64,000 nucleotides of DNA, taken from positions 894,501 through 958,500 of the forward strand of contig CP101033.1 in assembly GCA_041319085.1 (NCBI GenBank). The letters are read 5' to 3'. The DNA comes from Aeromonas veronii (GTDB taxonomy: Bacteria > Pseudomonadota > Gammaproteobacteria > Enterobacterales > Aeromonadaceae). Under the pieces are notes generated by a model. The model was not told the DNA's origin. It did not search any database and saw only the letters and a program-made list of their open reading frames with translations. Below, in pieces: positions 7,352 to 17,539 of this stretch (its first letter is position 1; every line of letters starts with the position of its first letter). The position numbers were made by a program, and so were the translations under genes.

Positions 7352-9196
7352 TTATGGCATGCAGACCGGGCAGAAGGCGTAGGTGCCTTGCGGATCGTTG
7401 AAGCGAGTGAGTGGGTCCAGGCTGCGGTTTACGTCCACCAGCACCTTGCCAAATCCCGCCGGCAACCAGTTTTGCAACTGCGGGGCCAGTACTTGGGCGC
7501 TGCTGTCAAACAGTTGGCGCAGGAACTTGTCCTTGGTGGACTCCTCCTGCTCGATGGGGGTCACCTGCCACTCTTTGAGGTTGGCCAGTTCGGCGGCGGC
7601 CTTGATGGCGTCGTCCAGATTACCGAACTCGTCCACCAGACCCAGGGTCTTGGCATCCTGGCCGGTCCAGACCCGACCTTCGGCCGCTTTCTCGGCCTCT
7701 TCCGAGCTCAGGCCGCGGCCCTTGCTCACCAGACCGATGAAGCGTTGGTAGGTATCCTCCACGCTCAACTGGATAGCCTGACCGACGTGCTCCGGCAGGG
7801 CGCGGGTCGGGCCCACGCCGACGTAATCGGTCGTGCCGACCCCGTCGGTGTGTACCCCGAACTGGGCCAACGCCTTGTCGATGGTGGCGAACATGCCGAA
7901 CACCCCGATGGAGCCGGTCAGGGTGGAGGGGGAGGCAAAGATCTTGTCCGCATCGGCAGAGATCCAGTAGCCACCGGAGGCGGCATAGCTGCCCATGGAG
8001 ACCACCACCGGTTTGCCTGCCTGTTTCAGGGCCAGCAGCTCGGCGCGGATCTGTTCGGCGGCGAAGGCGCTGCCGCCCGGGCTGTCGACTCGCAGGACCA
8101 CGGCTTTAACCTTGTCATCGCGGCGGGCATCGGCCAGCAGGTCGGAGAGGCTATCACCGCCGATGGTACCGGCAGGCTGCACGCCATCCATGATGGCGCC
8201 GCTGGCAACCACCAGACCCACTTCATCCTTGCCGCTCTGGGGATACTGTTCGGGCACTGCGGCCAGATACTCTTTCAGGCCGACCCCTTTCCAGCCGTGA
8301 TCGTCCGCTTCGCCAACCTCTTTAATGACCGCCTGGGTCATCTCGTCACGGGTGGCCAGCTGATCCACCAGACCGTTGTCGAGGGCATAGTTGGCGGCAT
8401 TGCCACCGGCTTTGCGCAACAGCTCGAGGAAGCGCTCCTTGCCGGGTGCCACGGCGTCCGGTTCGATTTCGCGCTGCTCGGCCACATCGGCGACATAGGA
8501 TTGCCACAGCTGATCCAGCCAGCGCTGGTTCGCTTCTTTGCTCTCGGGGGACATCTCGTCGCGGGTATAGGGCTCGACGAAGGATTTGTAGGTACCGACC
8601 TTGAACACGTGCGGGGTGATGTTGAGCTTCTCCAGCGCCGACTTGAAGTAGGTCTGGTAGACACCAAGCCCCTCGATCACCACGGCGCCGCTCTGGTTGA
8701 GCAACACGTGATCGGCGTGGGCCGCCAGCAGGTATTGGCCCTGAGTGTAGAAGTCGGCCATGGCGATCACTGGTTTGCCGCTCTCCTTGAACTCGTCGAT
8801 GGCGGCAGTCACTTCCTGCAGTTTGCTGAAGTTGGCCCCCTGCAGCCCTTGCGGCTTGATCACCAGCGCCTTGATGCGCTCGTCATCCTTGGCACTCTTG
8901 ATGGCCCACAGCAGGTCGGAGAGGACGATCTCGCTCGGCTGCTCATCGCTGCTGTCCATCTGGCGCAGCAGTTGTACGGTGGGATCGGTCTGGGAGCGTT
9001 GCTCCACCAGCACGCCGTTGAGATTGAGGGTCAGCGCTCCTTCGATGGGCGCCTTGGGGGCCTCTTTCTGGCTGACGCTGAAGACGATGACCAGCACTAC
9101 GATGAGAAACAGCAGATTGACCAGCATCAGCCGGGTGAAATTGAGCAGGCGCCACAGGCTGCGGAACAACCAACCCAGACCTTTGAAAATAGACAT
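7352..9196 (-). CDS. sppA: Signal peptide peptidase SppA, 67-kDa type (protease IV)
   Basis: The 614-residue protein matches the long, two-domain SppA of enterobacteria (618 in E. coli). A membrane anchor lies at about residues 22-42. The catalytic dyad is visible: Lys204 in Gly-Thr-Tyr-Lys-Ser-Phe in the N-terminal half, and Ser407 in Ala-Ala-Ser-Gly-Gly-Tyr-Trp in the C-terminal half. It degrades cleaved signal peptides in the inner membrane. In E. coli sppA is next to ydjA; here fadH separates the two. Confidence 0.96.
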   Translation of the reverse strand: MSIFKGLGWLFRSLWRLLNFTRLMLVNLLFLIVVLVIVFSVSQKEAPKAPIEGALTLNLNGVLVEQRSQTDPTVQLLRQMDSSDEQPSEIVLSDLLWAIKSAKDDERIKALVIKPQGLQGANFSKLQEVTAAIDEFKESGKPVIAMADFYTQGQYLLAAHADHVLLNQSGAVVIEGLGVYQTYFKSALEKLNITPHVFKVGTYKSFVEPYTRDEMSPESKEANQRWLDQLWQSYVADVAEQREIEPDAVAPGKERFLELLRKAGGNAANYALDNGLVDQLATRDEMTQAVIKEVGEADDHGWKGVGLKEYLAAVPEQYPQSGKDEVGLVVASGAIMDGVQPAGTIGGDSLSDLLADARRDDKVKAVVLRVDSPGGSAFAAEQIRAELLALKQAGKPVVVSMGSYAASGGYWISADADKIFASPSTLTGSIGVFGMFATIDKALAQFGVHTDGVGTTDYVGVGPTRALPEHVGQAIQLSVEDTYQRFIGLVSKGRGLSSEEAEKAAEGRVWTGQDAKTLGLVDEFGNLDDAIKAAAELANLKEWQVTPIEQEESTKDKFLRQLFDSSAQVLAPQLQNWLPAGFGKVLVDVNRSLDPLTRFNDPQGTYAFCPVCMP

Positions 9197-9326
9197 AGTC
9201 GCGTTATCGCCCTGTTAATGGGTAAAGAAGGGTCATTATTAACCCGTTGCGGGTGAAATTGCCATTTCCGACTGGCGGATCCCGCCTATCTTCGTTCAGG
9301 GCACGGCTGTTCGCTGAAAAATTGTC

Positions 9327-9340
9327 CAAACATTTGTTTG
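9327..9340 (+). promoter_or_regulatory. Candidate PsrA operator upstream of fadH
   Basis: CAAAC-ATTT-GTTTG is a complete inverted repeat and fits the published PsrA pattern (G/C)AAAC-N2-4-GTTT(G/C). PsrA is a TetR-type repressor of fatty acid degradation genes in Pseudomonas, Shewanella and relatives. The site lies about 78 bases before the GTG of the upstream ORF and 188 bases before the fadH start. The match is seen; binding is inferred. Confidence 0.6.
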
Positions 9341-9382
9341 AAAAAGAATTTTCGATTCTTTACTCTAGCCCCAGTTTGATAA

Positions 9383-11542
<2,160 letters not shown>

Positions 11543-11576
11543 CCAACTGTGTCATCCTGCCCTCTATCGTGCGATA

Positions 11577-11600
11577 AACCCCTGAGCCTCAGGGGTTTTC
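11577..11600 (+). terminator. fadH terminator
   Basis: A perfect nine-pair stem, AACCCCTGA and TCAGGGGTT around GCC, followed by a short T run, 35 bases after the fadH stop. Confidence 0.85.
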
Positions 11601-11656
11601 TTCATTCGGTGCTGTGCTAAGGTAGCGCCATCATTGCCCCAGAGAAGGAATTGCCC

Positions 11657-12205
11657 ATGGATGCCCTCACCCTGTTGCTCAACCGCCACTCCTGTGGCCG
11701 CCTGACCACACCCGCCCCCAGTGGTGAGGTGCTCGACAATATCCTCAAGGCGGGTCTGCGCGCGCCTGATCACGGCACCCTGACTCCCTGGCAGTTCATT
11801 CTGTTTGAAGGGGAGGGCCGCGAGCGGCTGGGCAAGCTGTTGGCGGACGCCGCCCGCGCCCGTGGCGAGGATGAGGATAGCGTCAAGAAGTGCAGCGAAG
11901 CGCCGCTGCGGGCACCCTTGTTAGTCGCCGTGGCAACCCGTTTCCAGGATCACCCCAAGGTGCCGAAACTGGAGCAGGAGCTCTCTGCCGGTTGCGCTCT
12001 GATGGCGATGCAGATGGCGGCGCAGGCGCAGGGCTTCAACGGCATCTGGCGCTCCGGCTGGTTTATCTTCGATGCGCAGATCAACAAGGGATTGGGATTG
12101 GCGCCAGAGGATCAGCTGGTGGGTTTCCTCTATCTCGGTACTCCCATGCTGGAAGCACGCAAACTGCGCGAGCTGCCGCTCGATGTGTTTGTCCGCCGTT
12201 TCTGA
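11657..12205 (+). CDS. ydjA: YdjA-type nitroreductase family protein
   Basis: A 182-residue protein of the FMN-dependent nitroreductase superfamily, the same size as E. coli YdjA (183). The N-terminus contains the flavin-phosphate pattern Asn-Arg-His-Ser near residues 9-12, and the central Arg-Ala-Pro-Asp-His-Gly-Thr-Leu-Thr-Pro-Trp stretch (about residues 35-46) is typical of the YdjA subgroup. The physiological substrate is unknown. ATG 11657 is preferred over TTG 11651 because AGAAGGAA lies upstream and the conserved N-terminus begins there. Confidence 0.9.
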   Translation: MDALTLLLNRHSCGRLTTPAPSGEVLDNILKAGLRAPDHGTLTPWQFILFEGEGRERLGKLLADAARARGEDEDSVKKCSEAPLRAPLLVAVATRFQDHPKVPKLEQELSAGCALMAMQMAAQAQGFNGIWRSGWFIFDAQINKGLGLAPEDQLVGFLYLGTPMLEARKLRELPLDVFVRRF

Positions 12206-12234
12206 CACTTCGGTCACGTTGCGCTAGAAAAAGT

Positions 12235-12260
12235 AAAGCCTCGAGAAATCGGGGCTTTTT
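12235..12260 (+). terminator. ydjA terminator
   Basis: AAAGCCTCGA pairs with TCGGGGCTTT (one G-T pair) around a GAAA tetraloop, and T residues follow. It lies 30 bases after the ydjA stop. Confidence 0.88.
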
Positions 12261-12339
12261 TGTTTAACCGTGAATAGTAACCAGAGTGGTTGGGGAAAAT
12301 AAATGGGTCAAAGAGGCTTCGCGCGCCATAGCAGGTAAT

Positions 12340-12526
12340 TATTTAAATAGTGCGATGTACCTCGCAATCCTGTTGTATTTCACTATGTAAAACGTTTGCG
12401 CCTTCGTTAATATCTCCCTGCCAGTTTAGAAGGGCACTCCTTCTAATTTTCTGCGATGAGAGTCGCAATTCCGTAGCACCTTTTAACAGCCCAACGTCTT
12501 CGTGACATTGGGCTTTATTTTTTATG
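12340..12526 (+). ncRNA. Candidate small RNA ending in an orphan terminator
   Basis: The 355 bases between the ydjA terminator and prmA contain no credible ORF. A strong plus-strand terminator lies at 12488-12526: an 11-base stem with one G-T pair around TTCGT, then TTATTTTTT. Two similar short hairpins, TGCGA-N6-TCGCA, lie upstream at 12351-12366 and 12452-12467, each followed by AAT. No gene ends here on the plus strand, so a small RNA is plausible. Its 5' end is not defined and no good promoter was found. Confidence 0.35.
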
Positions 12527-12615
12527 GGGTGTCGGGGCGGCAGGTGAGCTAATAGCGGCATCGGCTTTGACGCTCGCCTCCCACTCTATGCAGTTGTAAG
12601 GTTGGCTGCCTGTGT

Positions 12616-13494
12616 TTAGCCGTGTTTGCGGCCGGAGAGGCGGCACCACTCCTCCTTGACGGCGGTCGGGTCCATCTCGAACCACTGGCCGTAGATAGTT
12701 TCCAGCTCCGGGGCCTGGCTCTCCAGCACGCCGGAGAGGGCCATCAGGCTGCCCGGTTTGCCGTGGCCGGCGATAAGCGGTGCCAGTTCGCGCAGCGGGC
12801 CGGCCAGGATGTTGGCGACCACTACGTCCGCTTCGACGTCTTGCGGCTGGTCGGCCGGCAGGTAGAGTTCAATCTGGCCCGCAACGCCATTACGCTCGGC
12901 GTTGTCATGGCTGGCCTGGATGGCCTGCGGGTCGATGTCGATGCCGATGACGCGGGCGGCGCCCAGTTTCAGGGCGGCGATGCCGAGAATGCCGGAGCCA
13001 CAGCCAAAGTCGACCACGGTTTTACCGGTCAGATCCAGCCCATCCAGCCACTGCAGGCAGAGGGCGGTAGTGGGGTGGGTACCGGTACCGAAGGCCAGGC
13101 CCGGATCCAGCATCACGTTGACCGCATCGGGGTTCGGCACATCGCGCCAGCTCGGGCAGATCCAGAGGCGCTCGCCAAACTGCATGGGGTGGAAGTGATC
13201 CATCCATTCGCGCACCCAGTCCTTGTCTTCCAGCTGCTCGACCTTGTAGCCGACGTTTTCGCCGAAGATCTGCTGGAAGAAGGCGATGGTGGGGGCCGGA
13301 TCGGTTTCGGCATCGAACAGCCCCATCACTTCGGTCTCGCCCCAGAGCGGAGTTTCACCGGGCATGGGTTCGTAGACGGGCACATCCTTGGCATCCATAA
13401 AGGTCACAGCCTGGGCTCCACGCCCCAGCAGCATGTTGCTCACCTTGTCTGCGGTCTTGGCAGTGGCGTTGATTCGAATTTGTATCCAGGGCAT
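12616..13494 (-). CDS. prmA: Ribosomal protein L11 methyltransferase
   Basis: The 292-residue protein is essentially the length of E. coli PrmA (293). The N-terminal substrate-recognition domain (about 1-100) is followed by an S-adenosylmethionine-binding Rossmann fold with [12 protein letters not shown] (about 160-171) and the Asn-Ile-Leu-Ala-Gly-Pro-Leu motif near 229-235. It trimethylates several amino groups of L11. In E. coli prmA lies between panF and dusB-fis; here three unrelated genes separate it from panF and dusB-fis does not follow. Confidence 0.96.
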   Translation of the reverse strand: MPWIQIRINATAKTADKVSNMLLGRGAQAVTFMDAKDVPVYEPMPGETPLWGETEVMGLFDAETDPAPTIAFFQQIFGENVGYKVEQLEDKDWVREWMDHFHPMQFGERLWICPSWRDVPNPDAVNVMLDPGLAFGTGTHPTTALCLQWLDGLDLTGKTVVDFGCGSGILGIAALKLGAARVIGIDIDPQAIQASHDNAERNGVAGQIELYLPADQPQDVEADVVVANILAGPLRELAPLIAGHGKPGSLMALSGVLESQAPELETIYGQWFEMDPTAVKEEWCRLSGRKHG

Positions 13495-13682
13495 GGCGTC
13501 GACTCTTCATAAATGTGAAACCGCGAGATTCTACCATCATGGGGCTGTGCTGTCGTGGTTTGCCCATGATGTGGGGGGATATGGGGGCTTTTGCCGGATT
13601 GGCACGGTTCCTGTATTACTCTATGCAGGCGAAGACGATCGGTTTTCGCTGAACGCTTTGCTCAAGTTCCGTCATCTTTCAC

Positions 13683-13708
13683 TGCCACCCCCGGGTGGCA
13701 TTTTTTTT
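13683..13708 (+). terminator. Orphan plus-strand terminator
   Basis: An eight-base perfect stem with loop CC followed by eight T residues. No plus-strand gene lies upstream for more than 1.4 kb, since prmA runs the other way, so it may end an antisense or small RNA starting near the prmA 5' region. Confidence 0.75.
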
Positions 13709-13743
13709 ATCTGCGCTTGTTTGCCTGGTAACAAATCTGCCAG

Positions 13744-13772
13744 ACAAAAAAAGAGCAAGGTCGACACCTTGC
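13744..13772 (-). terminator. Minus-strand terminator downstream of the alcohol-dehydrogenase-like gene
   Basis: A nine-base perfect stem with loop CGAC; read on the minus strand it is followed by seven T residues. The nearest minus-strand gene upstream ends at 14032, about 260 bases away, so it could end that transcript or a separate small RNA. Confidence 0.75.
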
Positions 13773-13891
13773 TCAAGGACGGCAGGCGCCGTTTTGGCGC
13801 ATTTATTCTGCTGTTGGCACGCCAGATGCAAAGACTAATGTGTCCTGCATAAGGATATGTGTGTGATTGTTACCCCAATGTTCAGGTATTC

Positions 13892-13922
13892 AGGCCATTT
13901 CTCGCGAAATGGCCTCTTTTTT
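13892..13922 (+). terminator. Second orphan plus-strand terminator
   Basis: A nine-base perfect stem around CTCGCG, followed by CTTTTTT. With the terminator at 13683 it bounds a roughly 180-base interval that could encode a small RNA. Confidence 0.75.
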
Positions 13923-14031
13923 GGCTGATTGCCGGACGTTGGCCTGCCGCTGGCTGGCATGCGTGCCGGAGGTTGTGCCCGTTTGGGGCATCTCCTTGGT
14001 GAACTTATCCTATCATGGTGCGTTTGGGTGC

Positions 14032-15048
14032 TTAGTTGGCAAAGTCGTTCATGTCGATCACCAGCTTGCCTACCATGCGGCCCGCTTCCACCTCGGCATG
14101 GGCCTGAGCCAGCGTGACCGGGGTCAGTGACGGGATGGTTCTGGTCAGGGTGGTCTGCAATACCCCTTCATCGACCAGTGCCGCCACTCGGCTGAGCAGG
14201 CGGTGCTGCTCAATCATGTCTGGCGTCTGGAACAGGGAGCGGGTGAACATGAACTCCTGGCTGAAGGTGACGCTCTTGCTCTTGAGCAGGGAGAGATCCC
14301 ACGGCTCGCTCGATTCGGCGATGGTACAGATATGGCCGAACGGGCGGATCAGCCCGGCCATGGTGGCCCAGTGCTCGGCAGTGGCGTTGGTGCAGAAGAT
14401 GGCGTCGACCTGAGTGATGCCAAGGGCGGTCAGCTCTTCCTGCAATTTGTGGTGGTTCACGACCTGATGGGCGCCCATCTCGAGGCACCACTCGCGGCTC
14501 TCGGCGCGGGAGGCGGTAGCGATCACCTCCATACCGGTGAGCTGGCGAGCCAGTTGGATGGCGATAGAGCCCACGCCACCGGCACCGCCGATGATCAGCA
14601 GCTTGCCACGACTTTCGCGGGTGAGGGAGATGCGCTCGAACAGGGTCTCCCAGGCGGTGATGGCGGTCAGCGGCAGGGCGGCGGCCTCCACATCGCTCAG
14701 GGTGGTGGGGGCGATCGCGGCGATACGTTCATCCACCAGTTGCAGGGCGCTGTTGCTGCCGGGGCGGCTGATGTCGCCGGCATACCAGACCCGGTCGCCT
14801 GCCTTGAACAGGGTCACTTCGTTGCCGGTGGCGATCACTTCCCCCACCGCATCCCAGCCCAGCACCCGGGGTGAGCTTTCAATTTTGGCCTTGGGGGAGC
14901 GCACCTTGGTATCCACCGGATTGACGGAGGTGGCGGTGACACGCACCAGCAGATCCCGCGGGCCCGGAACGGGATCGGGCAGGTTGGCGGCGATAAAGCA
15001 GTCGGGGTGGTCGCTCGGCAGGTAGTGAGTCAGGGCAATGGCTTTCAT
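14032..15048 (-). CDS. Zinc-binding alcohol dehydrogenase family protein (quinone-oxidoreductase-like)
   Basis: The 338-residue protein belongs to the medium-chain dehydrogenase/reductase superfamily. A GroES-like N-terminal domain spans about residues 1-125, followed by an NADPH-binding Rossmann domain with Gly-Gly-Ala-Gly-Gly-Val-Gly-Ser (near 157-164). The catalytic zinc ligands of classical alcohol dehydrogenases are not apparent, so reduction of a quinone or enone is more likely than alcohol oxidation. ATG 15048 was chosen for the AAAGGAATAACC site and the conserved Met-Lys-Ala-Ile-Ala start. It is divergent from a LysR gene, its likely regulator. Confidence 0.88.
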   Translation of the reverse strand: MKAIALTHYLPSDHPDCFIAANLPDPVPGPRDLLVRVTATSVNPVDTKVRSPKAKIESSPRVLGWDAVGEVIATGNEVTLFKAGDRVWYAGDISRPGSNSALQLVDERIAAIAPTTLSDVEAAALPLTAITAWETLFERISLTRESRGKLLIIGGAGGVGSIAIQLARQLTGMEVIATASRAESREWCLEMGAHQVVNHHKLQEELTALGITQVDAIFCTNATAEHWATMAGLIRPFGHICTIAESSEPWDLSLLKSKSVTFSQEFMFTRSLFQTPDMIEQHRLLSRVAALVDEGVLQTTLTRTIPSLTPVTLAQAHAEVEAGRMVGKLVIDMNDFAN

Positions 15049-15100
15049 GGTTATTCCTTTCAAATCGCAGTGTTCGGGATTGCCACTCACTCTAGTCTGG

Positions 15101-15117
15101 TTAATTATCAAGATTAA
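15101..15117. promoter_or_regulatory. Candidate LysR-type operator
   Basis: TTAAT-N7-ATTAA is an inverted repeat of the T-N11-A class used by LysR-type regulators, placed in the 100-base divergent region between the dehydrogenase gene and the lysR gene. Confidence 0.45.
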
Positions 15118-15148
15118 GATGGGTAATCAGTAAAGACTGTTTGAATAT

Positions 15149-16021
15149 ATGAACAATATTGATCTGGAGTTGATGGGACTGTTCGCCACCGTGGTGGAGC
15201 AGGGGAGCTTTACCCGGGCTGCCGATCTGCTCGGTATGCCGAAGTCGTCGGTGAGCCAGAAGATCTCGCGGCTCGAATCCCAGCTCGGGGTGCGGCTGTT
15301 GCAGCGCACCACCCGCAGGCTGAGCCTGACGCCGCAGGGGGAGCTCTATGTGGAGCACTGTCAGGGGCTGTTGGCACTGGCCCGCAGCGCCAATCTGACG
15401 ATGGCGCGGCTGCGCTCGGCCCCGGCGGGGCGGGTGCGGATCACCGCCCCCGAGGCGACCGGTACCCTGCTGCTCGGTCGGATCCTCGCCGAGTTTCGTG
15501 CCCTCTATCCCGAAGTGGTGCTGGAGCTGACCCTCTGCGATGAACAGCTCGATCTGGTGGGGGAGGGCTATGATCTGGCGCTGCGGGCGGCGCCGCTGAA
15601 AGACTCCAGCCTCATCTGTCGGCGCATCGGTCAGGTGGTGCGCCATCTGGTGGCGGCACCCGCTTATCTGGCCGCTCATGGTATGCCGCAACAGCTGAGT
15701 GAGCTGGGCCGTTATGCCTGTCTGGTGCACTCGGCCATGCCGGTGTGGCCATTGCAGGAGGGGGGCTGGCGGCCACAGGGGGCCTGTGTCAGCAACAGTT
15801 TGCTGGCGCTGCGGGAGATGGCGCTCCATGACGGGGGGATTGCCCTGTTGCCCCACCATGTCTGTGAAGGGGATTTGGCGGCGGGGCGGCTGCAGAAGGT
15901 GTTGCCGGATCAGCCGATACCGGCCAACCCGTTTTACCTGATCTATCCGAGCCGGGAGCATCTGGCGCCCGCTTTGCGTAGTTTGATGGACTTCGTGGCC
16001 GAGCGGTTGCCATTCGCCTGA
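15149..16021 (+). CDS. LysR family transcriptional regulator
   Basis: The 290-residue protein has an N-terminal winged helix-turn-helix (about residues 5-63, with Phe-Ala-Thr-Val-Val-Glu-Gln-Gly-Ser-Phe-Thr-Arg-Ala-Ala) and a C-terminal effector-binding domain (about 88-288), as in the CrgA/AaeR-like subgroup. Divergent orientation to the dehydrogenase gene with a T-N11-A repeat between them suggests it regulates that gene. The effector is unknown. Confidence 0.93.
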   Translation: MNNIDLELMGLFATVVEQGSFTRAADLLGMPKSSVSQKISRLESQLGVRLLQRTTRRLSLTPQGELYVEHCQGLLALARSANLTMARLRSAPAGRVRITAPEATGTLLLGRILAEFRALYPEVVLELTLCDEQLDLVGEGYDLALRAAPLKDSSLICRRIGQVVRHLVAAPAYLAAHGMPQQLSELGRYACLVHSAMPVWPLQEGGWRPQGACVSNSLLALREMALHDGGIALLPHHVCEGDLAAGRLQKVLPDQPIPANPFYLIYPSREHLAPALRSLMDFVAERLPFA

Positions 16022-16022
16022 G

Positions 16023-17450
16023 TTACCAACGACTCTGGCTGGTCGACTCCTGATTGGGTTTGAGGCCGAGGGGGACCGACTGGCGCTCCGCCAGCATGCG
16101 GATCTGCCCTTCAATCAGGCTGGCGCAGGGGCCCAGCACCAGTACCAGCTGGTGGTCGTTGAGCTGGACCCAGGAGAGGCAGCCCAGGCCCAGCAGGCGG
16201 GATTGATCCACCAGCGAAATATCACGCACCCGCAGGCTGAGGCGGGTGAGGCAGAGGCTCATCGCCTGCAGGTTGTCCATCCCGCCCAGCACCTTGAGGT
16301 ACTGGATCGCCAGCATCTGCGGGTCGGAGGGGGCGACGTTGGCGAGGCGCGGGTGCTCCACCGCAATGGGCTTGCTCGACATGCTGAGGGGAGCGCGCTC
16401 CAGCAGTTGATAAAAGATCAGAGTGTAGGCGACGAAGAACAGGATCCCGACCGGAATGAGCCAGAAGCTGTGCTCGCCGGATTGATAGCTCAGCACCAGA
16501 TCCAGCAGACCGGCGGAGAAGTAACTGCCCACCTTGATCCCCAGCCCGCTGCAGACCGCCAGCGACAGCCCGGTCAGCAGGGCGTGGGCCAGAAACAGCC
16601 AGGGGGCGGTGAAGGCGAACAGAAACTCGATGGGCTCGGTAATGCCGACCAGTGCCGAGGTGAGCGCCAGGGTGAGCAGCAGCCCGCCCTGTGGCAGCCG
16701 CTGCATCCGCTGGCGGTGCAACCAGATGGCAAAACAGGCACCCGGCAGGCCGAACATGATGATGGGATAGAGCCCGGCCACATACCCTTCATTAAGTGGT
16801 TGGGCGGCGGCCAGCGCCTGCAGGTTGCTCTGGCCAAGGCCGATGACGCTGCCCAGCACCTGATGCAGTCCGAGCGGGATCAGCAACCGGTTGAGGGTGC
16901 CGTAGCAGAAGGCGCCAAACGGTGTGGTGAGCAGATCCGAGGTGAGCAGGGTCAGCCCGCGTTCCAGCGGCGGCCACAGCAGCGAGAGGGGGATGACGAT
17001 CAGCAGGCAGGCCAGTGCCGAGATCAGCAGGCTGGGAAACTCCCCCCTGGCGATGTGCAGCCAGCGAGGCAATGTTTGCTGGTGTACCCAAGGGTAGATA
17101 ATGGCGGTGGTGAGCCCCGCCAGCAGGCCGCAGATCATGTCGGCGTGCAGGTTGGGGGCCAGGGTATTGAAGGCGGCGCTCAGCAGCAGGAAGTTGACCG
17201 CCCCCGCCAGCGTCTGTCCGCCCAGCTCCTGCCGACTCAGGCCAAAGGCGATCGCCACCGCATAGATGAGCGGCATCTGGCTAAAGATCGCCTGACCGGT
17301 GAGGGAGAGCACCGCCAAATCGAGCACATCGGGTTGCCCAAGCCGGTGGACAAACGCCGCCATCGGCAGGATGGAGACGGGCAGCAGCAGGGCATAACCG
17401 AGCCGCTGCAGGGCTTGAGTAACGACTTGTCGAGTGGCTTTAACGGACAT
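16023..17450 (-). CDS. PTS system EIICB component, glucose/N-acetylglucosamine superfamily
   Basis: A 475-residue membrane protein. About ten hydrophobic segments fill residues 15-375 and include the EIIC signature Gly-Ile-Thr-Glu-Pro-Ile-Glu-Phe-Leu-Phe. A C-terminal EIIB domain (about 390-460) has the phosphorylatable cysteine in Met-Ser-Leu-Cys-Leu-Thr-Arg-Leu. It would import and phosphorylate a hexose or amino sugar, with a separate EIIA such as Crr because none is fused or adjacent. The sugar cannot be named. The start is uncertain: ATG 17450 lacks a good ribosome binding site and GTG 17480 would add ten residues. It is convergent with the lysR gene, and only one base separates the two stops. 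Confidence 0.85.
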   Translation of the reverse strand: MSVKATRQVVTQALQRLGYALLLPVSILPMAAFVHRLGQPDVLDLAVLSLTGQAIFSQMPLIYAVAIAFGLSRQELGGQTLAGAVNFLLLSAAFNTLAPNLHADMICGLLAGLTTAIIYPWVHQQTLPRWLHIARGEFPSLLISALACLLIVIPLSLLWPPLERGLTLLTSDLLTTPFGAFCYGTLNRLLIPLGLHQVLGSVIGLGQSNLQALAAAQPLNEGYVAGLYPIIMFGLPGACFAIWLHRQRMQRLPQGGLLLTLALTSALVGITEPIEFLFAFTAPWLFLAHALLTGLSLAVCSGLGIKVGSYFSAGLLDLVLSYQSGEHSFWLIPVGILFFVAYTLIFYQLLERAPLSMSSKPIAVEHPRLANVAPSDPQMLAIQYLKVLGGMDNLQAMSLCLTRLSLRVRDISLVDQSRLLGLGCLSWVQLNDHQLVLVLGPCASLIEGQIRMLAERQSVPLGLKPNQESTSQSRW

Positions 17451-17539
17451 ACAGCGGCTACATTCTGTGACTTGGCGCACAGTTTAACCGGAAAGCACCC
17501 ATTTGGGGATAGTTTTGGAATTCCTGTTTTATCTTTTTA

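Larger units (their letters stand above)
13495..14031. other. Gene-free region with three terminator-like hairpins
   Basis: About 540 bases between divergently placed material with no credible gene; the 154-residue plus-strand frame crossing it overlaps prmA in antisense. It holds a plus-strand terminator at 13683-13708 (TGCCACCC-CC-GGGTGGCA with T8), a minus-strand terminator at 13744-13772 (GAGCAAGGT-CGAC-ACCTTGCTC, with A7 on its left) and a second plus-strand terminator at 13892-13922 (AGGCCATTT-CTCGCG-AAATGGCCT, then CTTTTTT). No plus-strand gene precedes the plus-strand terminators. Confidence 0.6.

Noticed and set aside
7316..9256. 646-codon frame opposite sppA
   Set aside because: It is longer than sppA but is the antisense shadow of a gene with intact catalytic Lys and Ser residues; its composition is typical of reverse-strand GC-rich reading.
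12343..12561. 72-codon minus-strand frame in the ydjA-prmA gap
   Set aside because: No ribosome binding site, no conserved features, and it runs through the hairpins assigned to a candidate small RNA.
13388..13852. 154-codon plus-strand frame over the prmA start and the following gap
   Set aside because: Half lies antisense to prmA and the rest crosses two terminator hairpins; no resemblance to any protein.
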